A DNA stretch of 64,000 nt, from contig JAZGTH010000064.1 of the NCBI GenBank assembly GCA_036877525.1, positions 385,001 through 449,000 of the forward strand, given 5' to 3'. Position 1 is the stretch's first letter; each line of letters begins with the position of its first letter. Below are positions 1 through 12,622 of the stretch, one piece after another. The notes under the pieces are model-generated. The model was not told the origin of the DNA and did not search any database. It saw only the letters and a list, made by a program, of their open reading frames with translations. A program made the position numbers and the translations under genes. Source of the stretch: Chromobotia macracanthus. Lineage: Eukaryota > Chordata > Actinopteri > Cypriniformes > Botiidae.

Positions 1-2
1 CT

Positions 3-167
3 TCCAAAGGTCAGTCGCACTTTGAGACCGAACTGTTGGCGTCAACTCACGATTTCAACTTACGATTTGCTCTTTTGGAACTGTGCAACTGGATCGACCT
101 GCAGTTAGCGTTCAGCCCGAATGTTCGGGATATGGGCAGACAACTGTGCAATCTCACATATTATTAA
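3..167 (+). CDS. C-terminal coding end of an unidentified gene (partial)
   Basis: A 54-codon open frame runs from the window edge to a TAA at 165-167. It has an ordinary protein-like composition (Trp, Cys, Leu and charged residues mixed) and ends in ...GRQLCNLTYY. No start or splice acceptor is visible because the exon begins outside the window. An AATAAA follows at 510-515, as expected for a short 3' UTR. I do not recognise the family, so no function is given. It would be convergent with uck1. Chance openness over 54 codons is possible but less likely given the composition. Confidence 0.45.
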   Translation, partial: SKGQSHFETELLASTHDFNLRFALLELCNWIDLQLAFSPNVRDMGRQLCNLTYY

Positions 168-1735
168 GGAATATTCACTGATCTGTCGAAATTAATACAA
201 TTTGACAGAGACATTGAGTAATAGACTGTGTGGAATATATGAATTAGAAAATGAATGACAGATGACTCATGTCAGTTTACTATGGTTGTGTGTGTGTGTG
301 TCCATGTGCAACCCTCATTGTAACTGTTTACTGTCTCTGTGCTCAAAGCCCCTGTTTGTGTGAATCTCATAAAAATGATGAAAACAGTTAAGAATATGTC
401 TTGGTCATATTTCAGCCTAAAATTGTTACCATTAAGATTTATTAAATGGTGACAGTGATGAGAGTTAAGCATTCTTCCCAAATCCCCCCCACCCCCACAT
501 ACATATATAAATAAACTGTATATATAAACTGTAACATTTATTTATCAGGTTCCAAGTTATACATCATAATAGTATTTGTTGTATAGAAATTCATGCTGAT
601 TTTAATAGAAGAATATAATTGGGTCTTATGAAACATGAGCTTGCGGTGTAAATGATTTGTTCTGGCATTACATTAAATTGAATGAAAAACTCTGCTTGGG
701 TTTCCTAAGCGAAGCTGATTGTATGTCACAAAGAGTTTTTTGTTTTTTGCATGTTTTTTGCAAGACGGCTCCCCCCATGGGAATTGGGAATGGGAATTTT
801 CGGGGTAAAATGTTGTTCATTCTCATTAAATATGTCACAATTTAAAATCTTGATTTAGGATAAAAATCATTTGAAAAATGCAAAATTTTGTTGTTTATAT
901 TTTGGTGGTGAAATATGACCTGCACATGACCTCTCTGAGATTCACTGGTTTCCTGGAGCAAATAGAATGTCAGAGATGGGCGGGGCTTAGCATTGCCTGA
1001 CAACAGGCAGATTATGGATGTTTCAGGTTAATTTGGGATGTGTATGTTATGTATAAATGTTAGTGTACAGTTGTTAGGTATAATCTCTGATCATGTAGAG
1101 GGCAGTTATGAGGAAATATATTTTCAAACCAAATGAATCATGCACTAAAATAACTAACCTTATTAGGCAAAAAAACAGAAGAACTGAATATGCTGTGATC
1201 TCTGGGTAAGAGAGTGTGTGTTTGTGTGTACGTGTGTGTTTTTTCTACAGAATGTTGTCCTTTAGCTATAGGAGTAGTAAAGCAAAAACTGCTTTCTTCA
1301 GCGTGTGTGATGTTGACGTTTACTCGCTCCTGGGATTTTTTTTTTCCTGTTACACCTATAACATCCTGTATATTCAACCACCAATAAACTGCTCTCTTTG
1401 TATCCACCTTGTGTTTGTATTCCTATTCAGCCACCTTGTTTATATATGCATGCATATATATATATATATATACAACCTTGGTTTTCTTTTAAGCGTTTGT
1501 GTAAAGTAAATAAATGTAGCCGTTATAAAGGCACATCGTAGTACCGTTTTCTATATGATATCCTAGTACTTGTACTAGGTAGTACTAGTTTTATTTGGTA
1601 TATATCATATATCACAGTAGTACATGTGAGCAATCTTTGACTACAGTGTAACTACAGTAAATGACTACAGTAATCATTGTTACCCATGTTATTGGGTAAC
1701 ATTAAATAATAATAATATTGTACTTATTCAGAACC

Positions 1736-1772
<37 letters not shown>

Positions 1773-2497
1773 GTGATAGCAAGGTACCATAAAATTACTA
1801 TGGGATACCATCTTTGTGGCATAATGCTTTTTCTATAGAACCCCTCCCACACACATGGACCCCCTCCCATGACACTCTGTGTATCTCTGAAGTGATTGCT
1901 GATGCAAATAATTAGATATGGCATCATGTTTTCTTTAATATTTAAAAAAAAGTGTACATGGAAATTGATTACAAATAAAGAAAAATACTTAAATATTCAC
2001 ATTTAGGAACATTGTGTGATGTTAACAACGTATTATACAATAGAATGTAAATACAATAAGATTGTAGATGGAAGAAATATATGATTAATACTACAAGATT
2101 TGTAAAATTAACCAATTATTCTTGGTAACATTAAAAACGGCTTGTTTAGATTGTAAATTCTGTTTGAAGATAATGACAAGCAAAACACCCTTACACAGCA
2201 TTTAATTTTACCAACAATATCTTACTCATACTCTTGCTACAAATTTACTTTCCTTTACATATGATCGTAAAGGAAATTAGGGATCAGTTTTTCATATAAT
2301 GCATATTAGTTACGTTTAGCTGTCTTGCTCTTGGAAAAAGACAAAATTACAGGTCAAAAGGTCACGCTAAAGGACAGGTGACTCAAAGAAGCAGCAATAA
2401 TCACTTGAATTCTGTGAAAAGTTAACCTGACAGATGAAAAGAAAGTTCTGTGTTGGAAGCATGCATGTGTTTAGGTGTTTGTGTATGTTTGTGTGTG
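168..2497. other. Convergent intergenic region with 3' UTRs
   Basis: I see no convincing coding exon here. It should contain the 3' UTR of the left-edge gene (AATAAA at 510-515) and that of uck1 on minus. Short TG tracts (about 285-300 and 1735-1757) and TA tracts (about 1455-1470 and 1757-1771) are the only obvious low-complexity sequence. Short open frames overlapping these tracts look like chance. Confidence 0.5.
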
Positions 2498-4738
2498 TTA
2501 ATGTGGACGTGTGCTGGGCTCCAGTAGGGGTCGTTTCGCGGACAGATTTCCTGGGCTGGATTTCTCACCGTTTTCAGTTGCACCCCTCTTTTGGCCACGC
2601 CCATGGGCGTGTCCATTCACAGAGCCCCTCTGCCATTTGCAGATGTCGCCATTTAGAATGTCCTGAATATGCTGAACAATCAGGTTTATTGCCACTGGAG
2701 GTTAAAAAGACAAAAGTAGAGAAACAGTTTAGGAACGAAAATGTCTTAAATTCATTTTAGATTTTGCTTTGCCTTTTGACTCAAATTTACCCATGTTATC
2801 AACTCCTCGAGGTATTATGACATCTGCGTATTTCTTGGTCTGAAAAGGAAATATTTTAAATGTCAGGAATGCATCACAGTTAATATAACACCTCTGTCAA
2901 ATGTTACGTCAGCATTGTGTTGTGCCAGTTTGTGTCTTTGAGTGTGCGCGTTCTCACCGGAAGGCAGAACTCTTCAAAGGCAGGTTTAACAAAGGTTGTG
3001 TACTGGGTGAGAATCTGTTCAAGATCTCGCCCTCTTCTCATGTCCCGCAAAACTTAGGACACAATATACACTGTTACATACAACAGTGGTATCACACACT
3101 CAATCATAAAAACACCTGACATGCGTAATAACTAAAACTACTCATTTAAAAACATTTCCATACACAGAAATAAAATATTTTTTTCAATTAAGAGATTGAA
3201 AGACAAAATACAATAAAAATTACAGATAAGTACACATTTTTAGCCATCCATTTAACTTTAAGATTTACGCAAAGCTACTCTAGTATGTTTTGTAGTTTGA
3301 ATTTTAAGTTCTTATTTTGGATGAGAGTAACTCTAAAAATGTTTAATTCCTAAAACTGAAAATAAAAACATGACAGAAACGGCACTTTATATTATAGAAA
3401 AAGAAAATAATTTACCTCTTTTTAAAAGAGGTAAAAAGATTACCTCTTTAAATTAAAATTTAAAGATTACCTCTGCGAGACAGACGCACATCAGAATCCG
3501 TATCAACAAACAGCTTCATGTGGAACATATCTCTGACTTCCTGTGTGTAGAAGACCAGAATACCTTCAAAAAGCACCACATCAGCAGGGTACACGCAAAT
3601 CTTCTCCTGCAGCCTACACACACACATTAACTGTTATCAGACAAACACAGAAAACCACACCTTTATCAAAGATCAGTTACACTGTGAGAGAATGCAAATG
3701 TGTGTCAGTGGTTGATGTGTGTGTGTGTGTATTGCCTGGAATGGGTGACAAAGTCATATGTGGGAACCTCCACCATTTTTCCTTCCACAATGTCCTTCAG
3801 AGTTTGACACATGAACTCTGTATCAAATGCATCTGAGAAACAGAGAGAGAACATGAGAAACTAGACGGGTATAAAGATACATCCATAATCATATGTCTTA
3901 AAGGGACAGTTCACTCAAAAATGAAATGCTGTCATCATTCACTTGCTCTAGGTTGTTCCAGATCAGCATGTTCAGTTTTGGGAGAATTATTCCTTCAATC
4001 TTCTGTTGTACCTGGATGATCAAAGTTGTACTGGCCCTTTAAAGCTTTGGCCTTCTGTTCAGGGGTCAGAACCCGGTAGAAACTGTCCTGACTGACGATG
4101 GTGACCTTACGCTGACAGTGGTCCACTTTGTTCTGACCCAATAGCTCCATGATTTTGGCGCATACTGTGGACTGGGGAAGAAAATTGCATTTACTGTCAC
4201 ATGAACGGCCTGGACTGATTATGTAGCGTCCATTTGTAATTGCATCAGTCTGAATACCAGCACTGATAGCATTACAAGTGGACACAAGATGTTTAGATAA
4301 GGGCCTGTTTGTCTTTCCTGTAGCTTAAATGTGAGATTTCTTGTTTCTGGGGTCTGCAGAAACAACATAGCAGGATTATTTCTTTGCCTGAATTACTGAT
4401 GCATGCTGTAATGTTGTGCATTTAATTAACCTGGATTTGGCTTTTATGCATTTGACCTAAGTGTATCTTGGGGTGGCTTCTATTGCATCTTATTTTTTTG
4501 TCTTAGTCACTAGCCCAACATATCCCACATGGCATATATTTATAAATTACATATTGACTGTGACCAACCAAAGGACAACAGGTGCGCACGGTATCACATA
4601 TAACACTTATGCATTGGCTCGTCTGTAGTAAAGGTTAATGTCTGGTACCTTTCCACTTGCGGTTCCTCCGCTAACCCCGATTAGAAATGGACGGTGACGC
4701 GGCTGCTCGGTTTCGCACAACAGTCCGGCTGAATCCAT
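2498..4738 (-). CDS. uck1: Uridine-cytidine kinase 1
   Basis: UCK1 phosphorylates uridine and cytidine to UMP and CMP using ATP, a step of cytosolic pyrimidine salvage. Seven coding exons read on minus: 4649-4738, 4012-4171, 3736-3832, 3471-3613, 2958-3052, 2791-2839, 2498-2694. They join to 276 aa, close to the family length (human UCK1 277). Exon 1 encodes the P-loop GGTASGKS (residues 24-31, last Ser in exon 2). Later landmarks are QDSFYRVL, NFDHPDAFD, YPADVVLFEG and LRDMRRGRDLEQIL. The C-terminus ILNGDICKW...STRPH fits UCK1 better than UCK2, whose tail differs after ILNG. The start ATG has A at -3 and G at +4. The intron after 3736 has a GC donor. The gene is head-to-head with lrrc8a. I am confident of the product and slightly less so of UCK1 versus UCK2. 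Confidence 0.93.
3900..3966. repeat. Short dispersed cyprinid-type repeat fragment in uck1 intron 2
   Basis: The segment reads aagggacagttcactcaaaa followed by a 'tgaaatgctgtcatcattcac' type stretch and 'gttgttcca'. I know this word pattern from the very common cyprinid element that starts 'agggatagttcacccaaaaatg'. Diverged relatives occur at about 13690-13790 and at 58525-58712. This is recognition by memory; a RepeatMasker run would settle the family. Confidence 0.55.
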
Positions 4739-7089
4739 GTTAATGCTTTACCAAACCGTGTGTTTTATTTAAGTATGGAGTCCGGCTGCGGGCATCAATT
4801 TGTTCCGGGGTTGATCAGTCATCGGTTGAAGGCTGTCCAGACACTGTTGGGTCGATCACCGCCTAGTTTACCCATCAGCCACGGCTGTGTAAATGCGCTT
4901 CGGTCCTGGACACCGAGAATCAGATTATATTAATAGTTGTTGGTGAGACATGTTGTTTTCCTCCAGGGGCGTTTAGTGACCCAGAATGCGGAAGCCCCAT
5001 TTGGCCGCGTTCAACAATCAGGACGTGTGTTTGGGTAATGGAGATACGTGTAACTTATAAAGTATAATCGTTTAAATGTTTAACTCCAAAATATTAGTAT
5101 CCGATAAACACATGAAATTTTGCCTACACGATGTATAAGAATTTACTTTTCCTTAAGTTCCTTATTCCGTACAGGCAATGATTATGATTGGTCCATGAAC
5201 AGCAGCGCTGAGAAAAGTAATCTTTGCCACGTGAAGGCGTCGTCTACGTCCCGCCTCGGCAGCCGTATCGAAAATAATTTGCACTTGAATAACGACATTT
5301 ACACATTTTAATAGCTGTTGAATTCAAAACACACAGCGCACAATTAAAATATGATAAATATTATTTAGACCAACCGCAACGTACCTCCCCTTTTTTAGCC
5401 GGGTTTTATTGTTGGTTGATTCCACCCACTATTTCTATGTATATGGTTTCGCTTTCGCACACACAACACTGCGCAAACTCCGCCAATGTTTTCAAACTAT
5501 TGCAAAAAAAATCATTGATTTGTTGTATTTAATTTGCAATACTGATGTTTGGTCAGTCAAAGGTCGCTGACAGTGTGAGGTATTTTAAAATCAAATAGAA
5601 GTTCAAATGTTGCAGTGACCACAAGGAGGAGCCAAATTTCTCCAAAAAGGTAACTTTTTAAAGTTTTAGCGTTTAATTTGTTTAGTTTAAATAGGAAATA
5701 TATAGCCATACGATACAATTAAGAACTCTTAAGCTAGTATTACACTTAAACATTCAACATAAATGTCCAGAGATGGCATTCATTCATTTCACTCATTCAG
5801 ATTGGTCGTGTTTTGTCTGAACCGTCACCCATATGTGATGGTTTCAGTTCGTCGGAACTGTTTCTTCAACACACTACACAACAGTAAGACACAGCTTTTA
5901 TCATAATTGTTTACAGGAAACAGGTCAAATTTATCAGTTTTAACATCAACATAAATGTTCATTGAAATATTCAATGAGAAAACGTGGGACTTGATTTTCC
6001 TCATTAATAAGTGATTAGATGTAGGCGTTATACATTAGACTGAAGTCTGGGAAGTGAGTTTGCAGTGAACTAATTACAGCAATTGTGTAACTTTTCAGAG
6101 AATGATCAAACAAGTTTAAAAAATGCTTTTTTGCTGATGCATTTTCTAGGAAACACTAAGTTGAATGGTAAGCTGGCATGGTGGCCTCGAAGTGTCTTCT
6201 ATTTGCAAACTGAAACATACAAGTGCACATAGGCACTTTTTCCCCTCCAGGTCAGAGAACCAATTTTAGATTATCAGCAATGACGTGGTGGTTGTTACAC
6301 CCTGGACACGTTACTATAGCAACACCCTTGAGATAGGCCATCTTAGATATTTTATTCATGGAGCGAGTGGAGCACACCTATAACCACAAGTATGAATAAC
6401 AGAAGGTTAACAATGTTTCAGCACTGTTGAGGCATTGTAGCCATTTTTCTTCAAGATTTCAAAGAATCAAAAGTAATACAATACGTATCCAGCAATACGT
6501 GTTTTGGCTGAAGACAGACTTCGCCCTACACAATATCTACGTTTTCTTGGTCTAGACAAAAAGAAACAATGTCTAAAATTCATTATCCAAAGGTCATTTT
6601 GCTACATGTTCTCCTAAATACACACCATAGCTTTACAGACGATAAACTGACATATCTCCAACCGCACGTCAAAGTTAAATCACTATATGTCGATTGAGGA
6701 TGACGTAGTAGCGCAGCAGCCAACCAACTTGTCCCTTAACTAAGCCCCGCCCTGCGAGAATAAATTATATGAGTTATGGGTAATATATTTTAGAAGGTTA
6801 ATTAATATTTTCACGGGAATGATGACTTAGACTTGGGTGTAAATCTTGTTAGTCACAGTTGAGATTATATAAATATGGATAAGTGCTTTCAGTTACATTA
6901 TGGACTGTTATTATTTTGGCCACGACTCAGCAGTTTAAATCATGAGTAATTTGTTAATATCTGTAAAATCAAGTCCTGCACCACGAAAGCTTTGACTCAA
7001 GTGTGTCACAGGTCTAAAGTGTTCACACCTGATTATGATAATCGTGAATGTAAATGTATTAATGGTATTGTGGTATGTTTTTCTTCCAA

Positions 7090-7120
<31 letters not shown>

Positions 7121-7810
7121 TCATCACAATTGTAAAGGCGAAAATATGTGAAGTTTAAATAGTTGGTGTTCAGAGTATAAAGCTGCTAAACGCTATAACG
7201 TCATACTAAATAAATAAGACGATGATGTCTGTGTTATTCAGCAGTAGTTATTTTCTTCCCTCCGCGTTCTTATTTAGCGACATTTCCTGCGTTTATGGGT
7301 TAAATATACAGACGACCTTCATCACACACGGATAGTCTGCACCGTCCGCTCCACCCTGCGTCAAAATCACGCCTGCTTGTGCCGTATCGTCTCAGCGCCG
7401 CAGTATGAATCCTACTATGATAAATACTTAGCTCATGAATGTTAATTAGCCCTCGCTGATATCTTCTGAGGGTAACCTTCTTGCAGCGTCGGATACGCAA
7501 ACTTATATTTTTTTACTTATTATTTTCCAATCATGTCTGAACAGTAACATCCATGTGAACATAATGCATATTTATTTGTAACATTATTTAAATTGATTCG
7601 TCAGTCCGCCCGCTGGATATCGCTCACGGACTGCCCTTCCCAAAATCAGTTGGTCCTATTGGTCAAACGCTAAGCTGCGTTATTAATATTTATTAGCAAT
7701 GACTTCTCTACGGTTAGGATTGGTGAAAATTTGCGTTCTGGGCGGTTCGGCCTGCTTTCTGACGCGTGTTCCTGGGCGTGGCTTACTGACGTTTCTCAAC
7801 TCTTTCTCGT
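4739..7810. other. Head-to-head spacer between uck1 and lrrc8a
   Basis: About 3 kb lie between the uck1 start codon and the first recognisable lrrc8a leader exon. No coding exon is evident. The uck1-proximal 300 bp are relatively rich in CpG, fitting a promoter, and so is the stretch near 7590-7900. An (ATT)n tract lies at 7091-7120. The rest is AT-rich with no further structure that I could identify. Confidence 0.5.
5187..5233. promoter_or_regulatory. Possible uck1 upstream promoter elements (CCAAT box and E-box)
   Basis: ATTGG (inverted CCAAT) lies at 5187-5191 and CACGTG at 5228-5233, about 450-500 bp upstream of the uck1 start codon, in a CpG-containing stretch. The motifs are directly visible. 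Their use is inference, because no transcription start can be read from sequence alone. Confidence 0.3.
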
Positions 7811-7816
7811 TTTGCA

Positions 7817-7894
7817 GGAGTGTGAGATCGTGGACCGGAGAGAAGAAATGCAGACGTGCCGCAGGAGCCGGAGATCGATACGGTAACCGAGCCG
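7817..7894 (+). other. lrrc8a: lrrc8a non-coding leader exon with a short upstream ORF
   Basis: A pyrimidine-rich tract ending TTTTGCAG precedes this segment, and GAGCCG|GTGAGT ends it at 7894. It could be an internal leader exon, or part of the first exon if transcription starts just upstream. A GT at 7883 is a weaker alternative donor. An ATG at 7848 opens a 12-codon ORF that closes at TAA 7884-7886, before the donor. Linkage to the lrrc8a coding exons is inferred from strand and the lack of another gene between them. Confidence 0.5.
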
Positions 7895-10327
7895 GTGAGT
7901 CGCGCCTGATAAGCGTGTGTCGGTGTTGTTGTGATCAAGAGTTTAACGAGTCTTAAGGGCTTTTGTCTTCTCCAACAAAAGGGCTTTTTAAAAGCTAAAC
8001 GACAAGGTTTTTTCCCTACCATATAAAATCAGACTGTGGGCCCGTGTTGTTCGTGAGAGTTAAGTTAGACGTGGGCCTGAATTTTTAAGCTTGTGTGTTT
8101 TACTATATGGGTGTATCTTGTGTTAAAAATGTCATTAAATATGAAACGCGAGAAAACGACTTGTTAGGATGTTTGGAGTGTTCCTCGGTAGTAATAAAAA
8201 TAAAGGGACTCATAAATTGCCCAGATCTTGTTTTATTTTAAATCTAATTATGTCAGCTGGTGTATGGCGTTAGGTTTAGAGGATAAAATATCATTATCCT
8301 TGTATGAAAACAATGTAAGTCCGTGAGATGCCCTGACTAACGTGGTGAAATAAGCCTGTGTGTATTTTTCAGTGTGTTTTATTGTGTGTGTTATGTCTGG
8401 CCATGATCTAATATAAAGTAATATCTGTTTCAATAATATGTTTGGAATAAAAGAAGTGAGTAAATAACAGCATTTTCGGTTTTAGGTGTACTGTTGCTTT
8501 AAATGTTTACGTGTAGTCGTTTAACAGGTTGTTTATTCATGTAAGTGACTTTAAAAATAAAGCAGAATTGACTAAAGAGCTGCAATATCTGTACTCAAAT
8601 ATGGCAAGTTCTAAGAGTGATCTGGATTAATATAGCAGGTAGAGCAGAAGATGGACTGCTAAAAAAGTAAATGAAAGCAGACAGACTTTTTATTATATCA
8701 GGTCCTTTTCCATGGTGCATTATTATCAGATTCAGCACTAGGTTCTGTGCCAGTCGTGCAGAGGGACGGGTGTTGGGTGGGGAATTTTTTCCGTTCTGCA
8801 GGGTCTTTCTCTGGTTATTTTAGTATTAATTTCCTAAATCAGTAAAGTGAAGCAGAAGTTCTAAACAGGCATTTCCTTTGGGTGAGGTGTGTGTTAACAA
8901 GTGCAGGCCTGATCTTTCTCCATGTGTGTGAAGATGTCTTTGTTAGTTGGAGCAGACAGCACGCATTCCAGAAAGCATGGTTGATCTGATCCGCACACAC
9001 CCATAATTGACGGACTGCTGTGTGTCCTGAGGCCTGCATCACTGTGGGCACCAGACGGGGCATCTGTGACCTCACATACTTACCAGATGCTCCTCTGTAG
9101 CATTATTCCTCAAAACGCATGCAGCTTATGCATGTATACTACAATCGTAGATGGTCCATTGACTAGTTTTTCCTTAAAGGGGCTAATTGTATCAGCCTGT
9201 ATGTTGTAAACATGATTTTGTTTTCTGCCACTTTGCACTGTCACCTAGATGTTGTGTAGCACCAACCAGTAACGTTAGTAACCAGCTAACCAGTAACCAA
9301 CCAGTAAAATGGTGATTTCATTCATCTGTTGCCGTTTTTGTGTGCAGTATGTATCAGGCATTCTTTGTGCTGTTTGTGGGTGTGCTGTCTGATGCCGGGA
9401 CTACAAACTACAACAATACTACTCTTGTATTAAGAACTGTAGTGTAGTATATGTAAAACCGTTTTTGCAGTTTATTATTTATATTGCACAGAATACTGGA
9501 CCCTTCAACGTAAGAATTATTTACATTACATTTAGCAGACCCTTTTATACAAAGCGACTTACAAGGTGAGGAAAACAATGAAGCAATAAATCATAAGGAG
9601 ACAATGACATCAGCCATAATACACAGTTACAATTTTTACCAAGATTACAAAATTTCAATGCTTGATAGGGGAGATACCTGCTGGGAAAGAGGTTCGTGTG
9701 ATTACAAAATATAAAACGTTATTATAATGTATCAAACAGGATTTTTTAATAGGCATTTTTTCAATGCAGGCTGCCTAGTATGTAGTATACAAGTACTACA
9801 TTTTGAACACTGCCCCACACCCTCTGCCTCTCTTGTGAGCAACAGCAGAAATATAATGCATGTATGTCATCAATTAAAAGCATTTTCTAACTGCTGATCT
9901 GACATTTTCTCTAAAGACCTTCCGCTGTTGACACTGTAATTGTATACCACGCACACATTAATTGCTTTGAGTGCTGCTTTTACTCAAACTTTAAAGCATC
10001 TTAGATTTCATTTTGCAGACATTAAGTAGTTGTGTTTAGATGGGCAAATGGTAGAGTTTATACATAATGTCCTTTTAAACTGTTTGTGGAGACTGCAGCA
10101 TCATTATTTAAATGTTTGTTTTCGTGCTTGGCCATCTGAGCCAAACTCTTCCCTAAAATGTATGTAAAAACCATACAAATTGTAATTGGTTGGCTTAGAT
10201 GTCAATCACACCTCCTGCCCCTCCTCCTGTGTAAGTAGGTGGTTCTTGACCACAGTAACTGAAATGTGGACCAGGTCTTTTCTGTGTGGTCTGTAAGTGA
10301 TCCGTATGTTGTGTTTTGCCCTCATAG
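7895..10327 (+). other. lrrc8a leader intron
   Basis: No exon is visible. The intron contains a SINE/LINE-tail-like segment at about 9522-9565 (listed separately). The remainder is unremarkable AT-rich sequence. Confidence 0.4.
9522..9565 (+). repeat. SINE/LINE tail-like fragment
   Basis: The run 'acatttagcagacccttttatacaaagcgacttacaa' resembles the shared 3' tail of many fish SINEs and their LINE partners ('catttagcagacgcttttatccaaagcgacttaca'). The same tail occurs inverted at about 12572-12622, and a partial copy lies at about 54302-54335. Recognition is from memory. Confidence 0.6.
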
Positions 10328-10380
10328 GCCTGGTTTCCTCTGGATTATGGGAGTAGAGAGGTAGAGGAACTACAAACAAG
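10328..10380 (+). other. lrrc8a: lrrc8a second leader exon
   Basis: The acceptor CCCTCATAG and the donor CAAG|GTAAGT bound a 53-nt segment with no useful coding frame. It contains an ATG at 10347 followed by a stop after five codons (10347-10364). The strong splice sites and position upstream of the lrrc8a start exon suggest a 5' UTR exon. Transcript evidence would be decisive. Confidence 0.5.
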
Positions 10381-10549
10381 GTAAGTTAACATGCATACCA
10401 AGTTGTATGTCTGTTCTTGAATTCTGTTGTTAATAGGACAGAGTTTGTGATGTTTTGAGTGATTCTGTGGGTGTGTTCATTAGGGTATGTCCAAGGTGGT
10501 TATAGTTAGTCCTTTGGGCTTTGGGGGGAGACTAAACACAGAGTTAGAC

Positions 10550-10590
<41 letters not shown>

Positions 10591-10955
10591 GGTATATATG
10601 GTTTACAAGGAATATTGTATAATATCATGTGTATAACAATGTAAATGTGTCCTCATAAACCAAATGGCTTAAAAACATACTAAATAGTGGATTTTTGTTA
10701 ATTTTAAAGGTTTTTGTGGGAGTTAGGTTTAGATAGAATATACAGTTTGTATAAAAACCATTACGTCTATGGAGAGTTCTTATAAACCATGTGTGTTTAC
10801 AAGACACCCCTTAAGTTCATGGTAATCTTGTAGATGTTGTTCTGTGTTCACAACTTCAAAAATCATACAATAATTTAGACAGGTCAGATGCAGCAAATGC
10901 TGTCAATATAAAATGAGGTGTGCTGTCACGTTGTTGATGGACTGCTGTAGATAAA

Positions 10956-11114
10956 TCCAAAAGTCACATTGTTAAGGGTTCTCTTCTGTAAAGAGATCCA
11001 GAAGTCACATTGCTGAGGGTTCTCTTCTCCTCTCCTGTAAAAGGAACAGGAGTCACACTATTGAGGGTTCTCTGCTGTAGGGTGATCCAGGAGTCACACT
11101 ATTGGGGGTTCTCT
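10956..11114 (+). repeat. Degenerate tandem repeat, four units of about 40-48 bp
   Basis: Four successive units share 'agtcacat/actattgagggttctct' followed by a variable 'gtaaagagatcc'-like spacer. Unit length varies through small indels in the spacer. The repeat lies inside the lrrc8a leader intron and has no coding potential. Confidence 0.75.
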
Positions 11115-12243
11115 TTATATTGCAGTTGTCATGGTAGCTTTCGGGTGTACAGAGTATAACACATTACTGTAACTAAGACATAATATTCAGTCTCAGGGGA
11201 ATAAACTGTAATACAATATCTCTCTTTGTTACATGTCCCAGCTTTTCTACTGATTGTTTTTTTTTGCAATAAGATGTTTTTCAGAGGATGTATGAGTCAA
11301 TACAGCTTCCTGTATTAGAGCATGGGGATAATATCTGTTAATTAATTTTCATTATAAGGGAAAACAACTGGGGTTTTTAGTGAACTTTTCTTTTAAAATA
11401 GGTCATTTAGTTTATAATTCTAGTATAGATGCATAAGAAAATGTCAAATGTAATTACAGTCTAAAAATGACACCTTTATTTCATTGCATACTGTACACTG
11501 GCAGGCTGTGTGTATGAGTTGAGGTTGGTGTTGTCAAAGGTTACTGTGATGAAAAAGGTATTACACTGATGGCCTGTGCTGGTCTAGAGTGAATGAGATG
11601 ATCGTATCAGACAAATCTCAACGGGCTTGTGTGAAAACAAACCGTCTCTGGCCACTCCTAGAGTCATCCGGCCAGCCAATCAACACACACTCCTGTACCT
11701 CCTGTTTATTCTCTAAAGAATATGCGGTAGTTGATTGTTTAGAAGATTGCTTTTAAAATGCTTGTGGTTTATTAAAGCGTTTCCAGCTTTGCAAAGGGAA
11801 AATGTGAATAAGTTTGTGTCTGAGTGTTTGTTAATTGTTTATAGACTTCCAGCTAAGACCAGAGAACTGGAGACTGAAGTCTGTTTTTCAGGAATGGTTC
11901 AGAATACACTTCTTCTATTTATTTACCCTAATGTATTTCCTAATGTAACTGTACGAATGTCTGTCTTCTGTTGAGCGCAAAAGGAGATGTTTAACAGAAT
12001 GTCCAAACTGCTCATAGTGAGTCACACTGACAAGCTTCAAAAGGACAAATGTTAGTGCGGATGTAGTCCACACGACTGCAGATTATAGATGGACAGAAGA
12101 TAAATAGAAGTGGCATGCAGGCCGCGTATGGTAATCCATATTCTGAATTTGTCTGAGTACCCATCCAGTTAAAGTGAGTAGTAAACACACACCCCTGAAG
12201 CAGAGGGCAGCTATTCTTTGCAGAGCATGAGGAGCAATTGTTT

Positions 12244-12322
12244 CTTATTAAAATTGGGAATAGAACCAGCGATCTTTAGGTTACGAGCCCAACTCTCTAA
12301 CCAGTAGGCCACAACTGCCTTT
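12244..12322 (-). repeat. tRNA-derived SINE head fragment
   Basis: On the minus strand this reads 'ggcagttgtggcctactggt' then 'tagagagttgggctcgtaacc' and later 'cgctggttctattccc'. These look like diverged RNA polymerase III A-box and B-box regions of a tRNA-derived SINE. No intact tRNA acceptor stem is present, so it is not called a tRNA gene. Confidence 0.55.
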
Positions 12323-12571
12323 TGAAGAATTACCAACTGAGTAAATAAAAAATGTTTATTTACTTTGACTTACTTAATATTTACTTGTATTAAGAAGTAT
12401 ATATTCCTTAGGAACTACAGCTGCTACATATGTACTTTGCATTGGTTTGTTTTTCCTTTATCGTAGAGGGTCTGCAATAACTACGGGTACAATATCTGAA
12501 TACAATATCCGCTTGTTAATATAGATTTGTAGACTTGGCTTGTCGGCTTGCAAGGCAAAATGTTCAATGCT

Positions 12572-12622
12572 CTCATCCTTTGTAAGTCACTTTGGATTAA
12601 AGCGTCTACTAAATTACTAAAT
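12572..12622 (+). repeat. SINE tail fragment
   Basis: 'tgtaagtcactttggattaa' followed by 'agcgtctactaaattactaaatgtaaatgt' matches the reverse complement of the 9522-9565 tail type. It has no tRNA-like head directly upstream in the same orientation, so it looks like a truncated copy. Confidence 0.6.
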
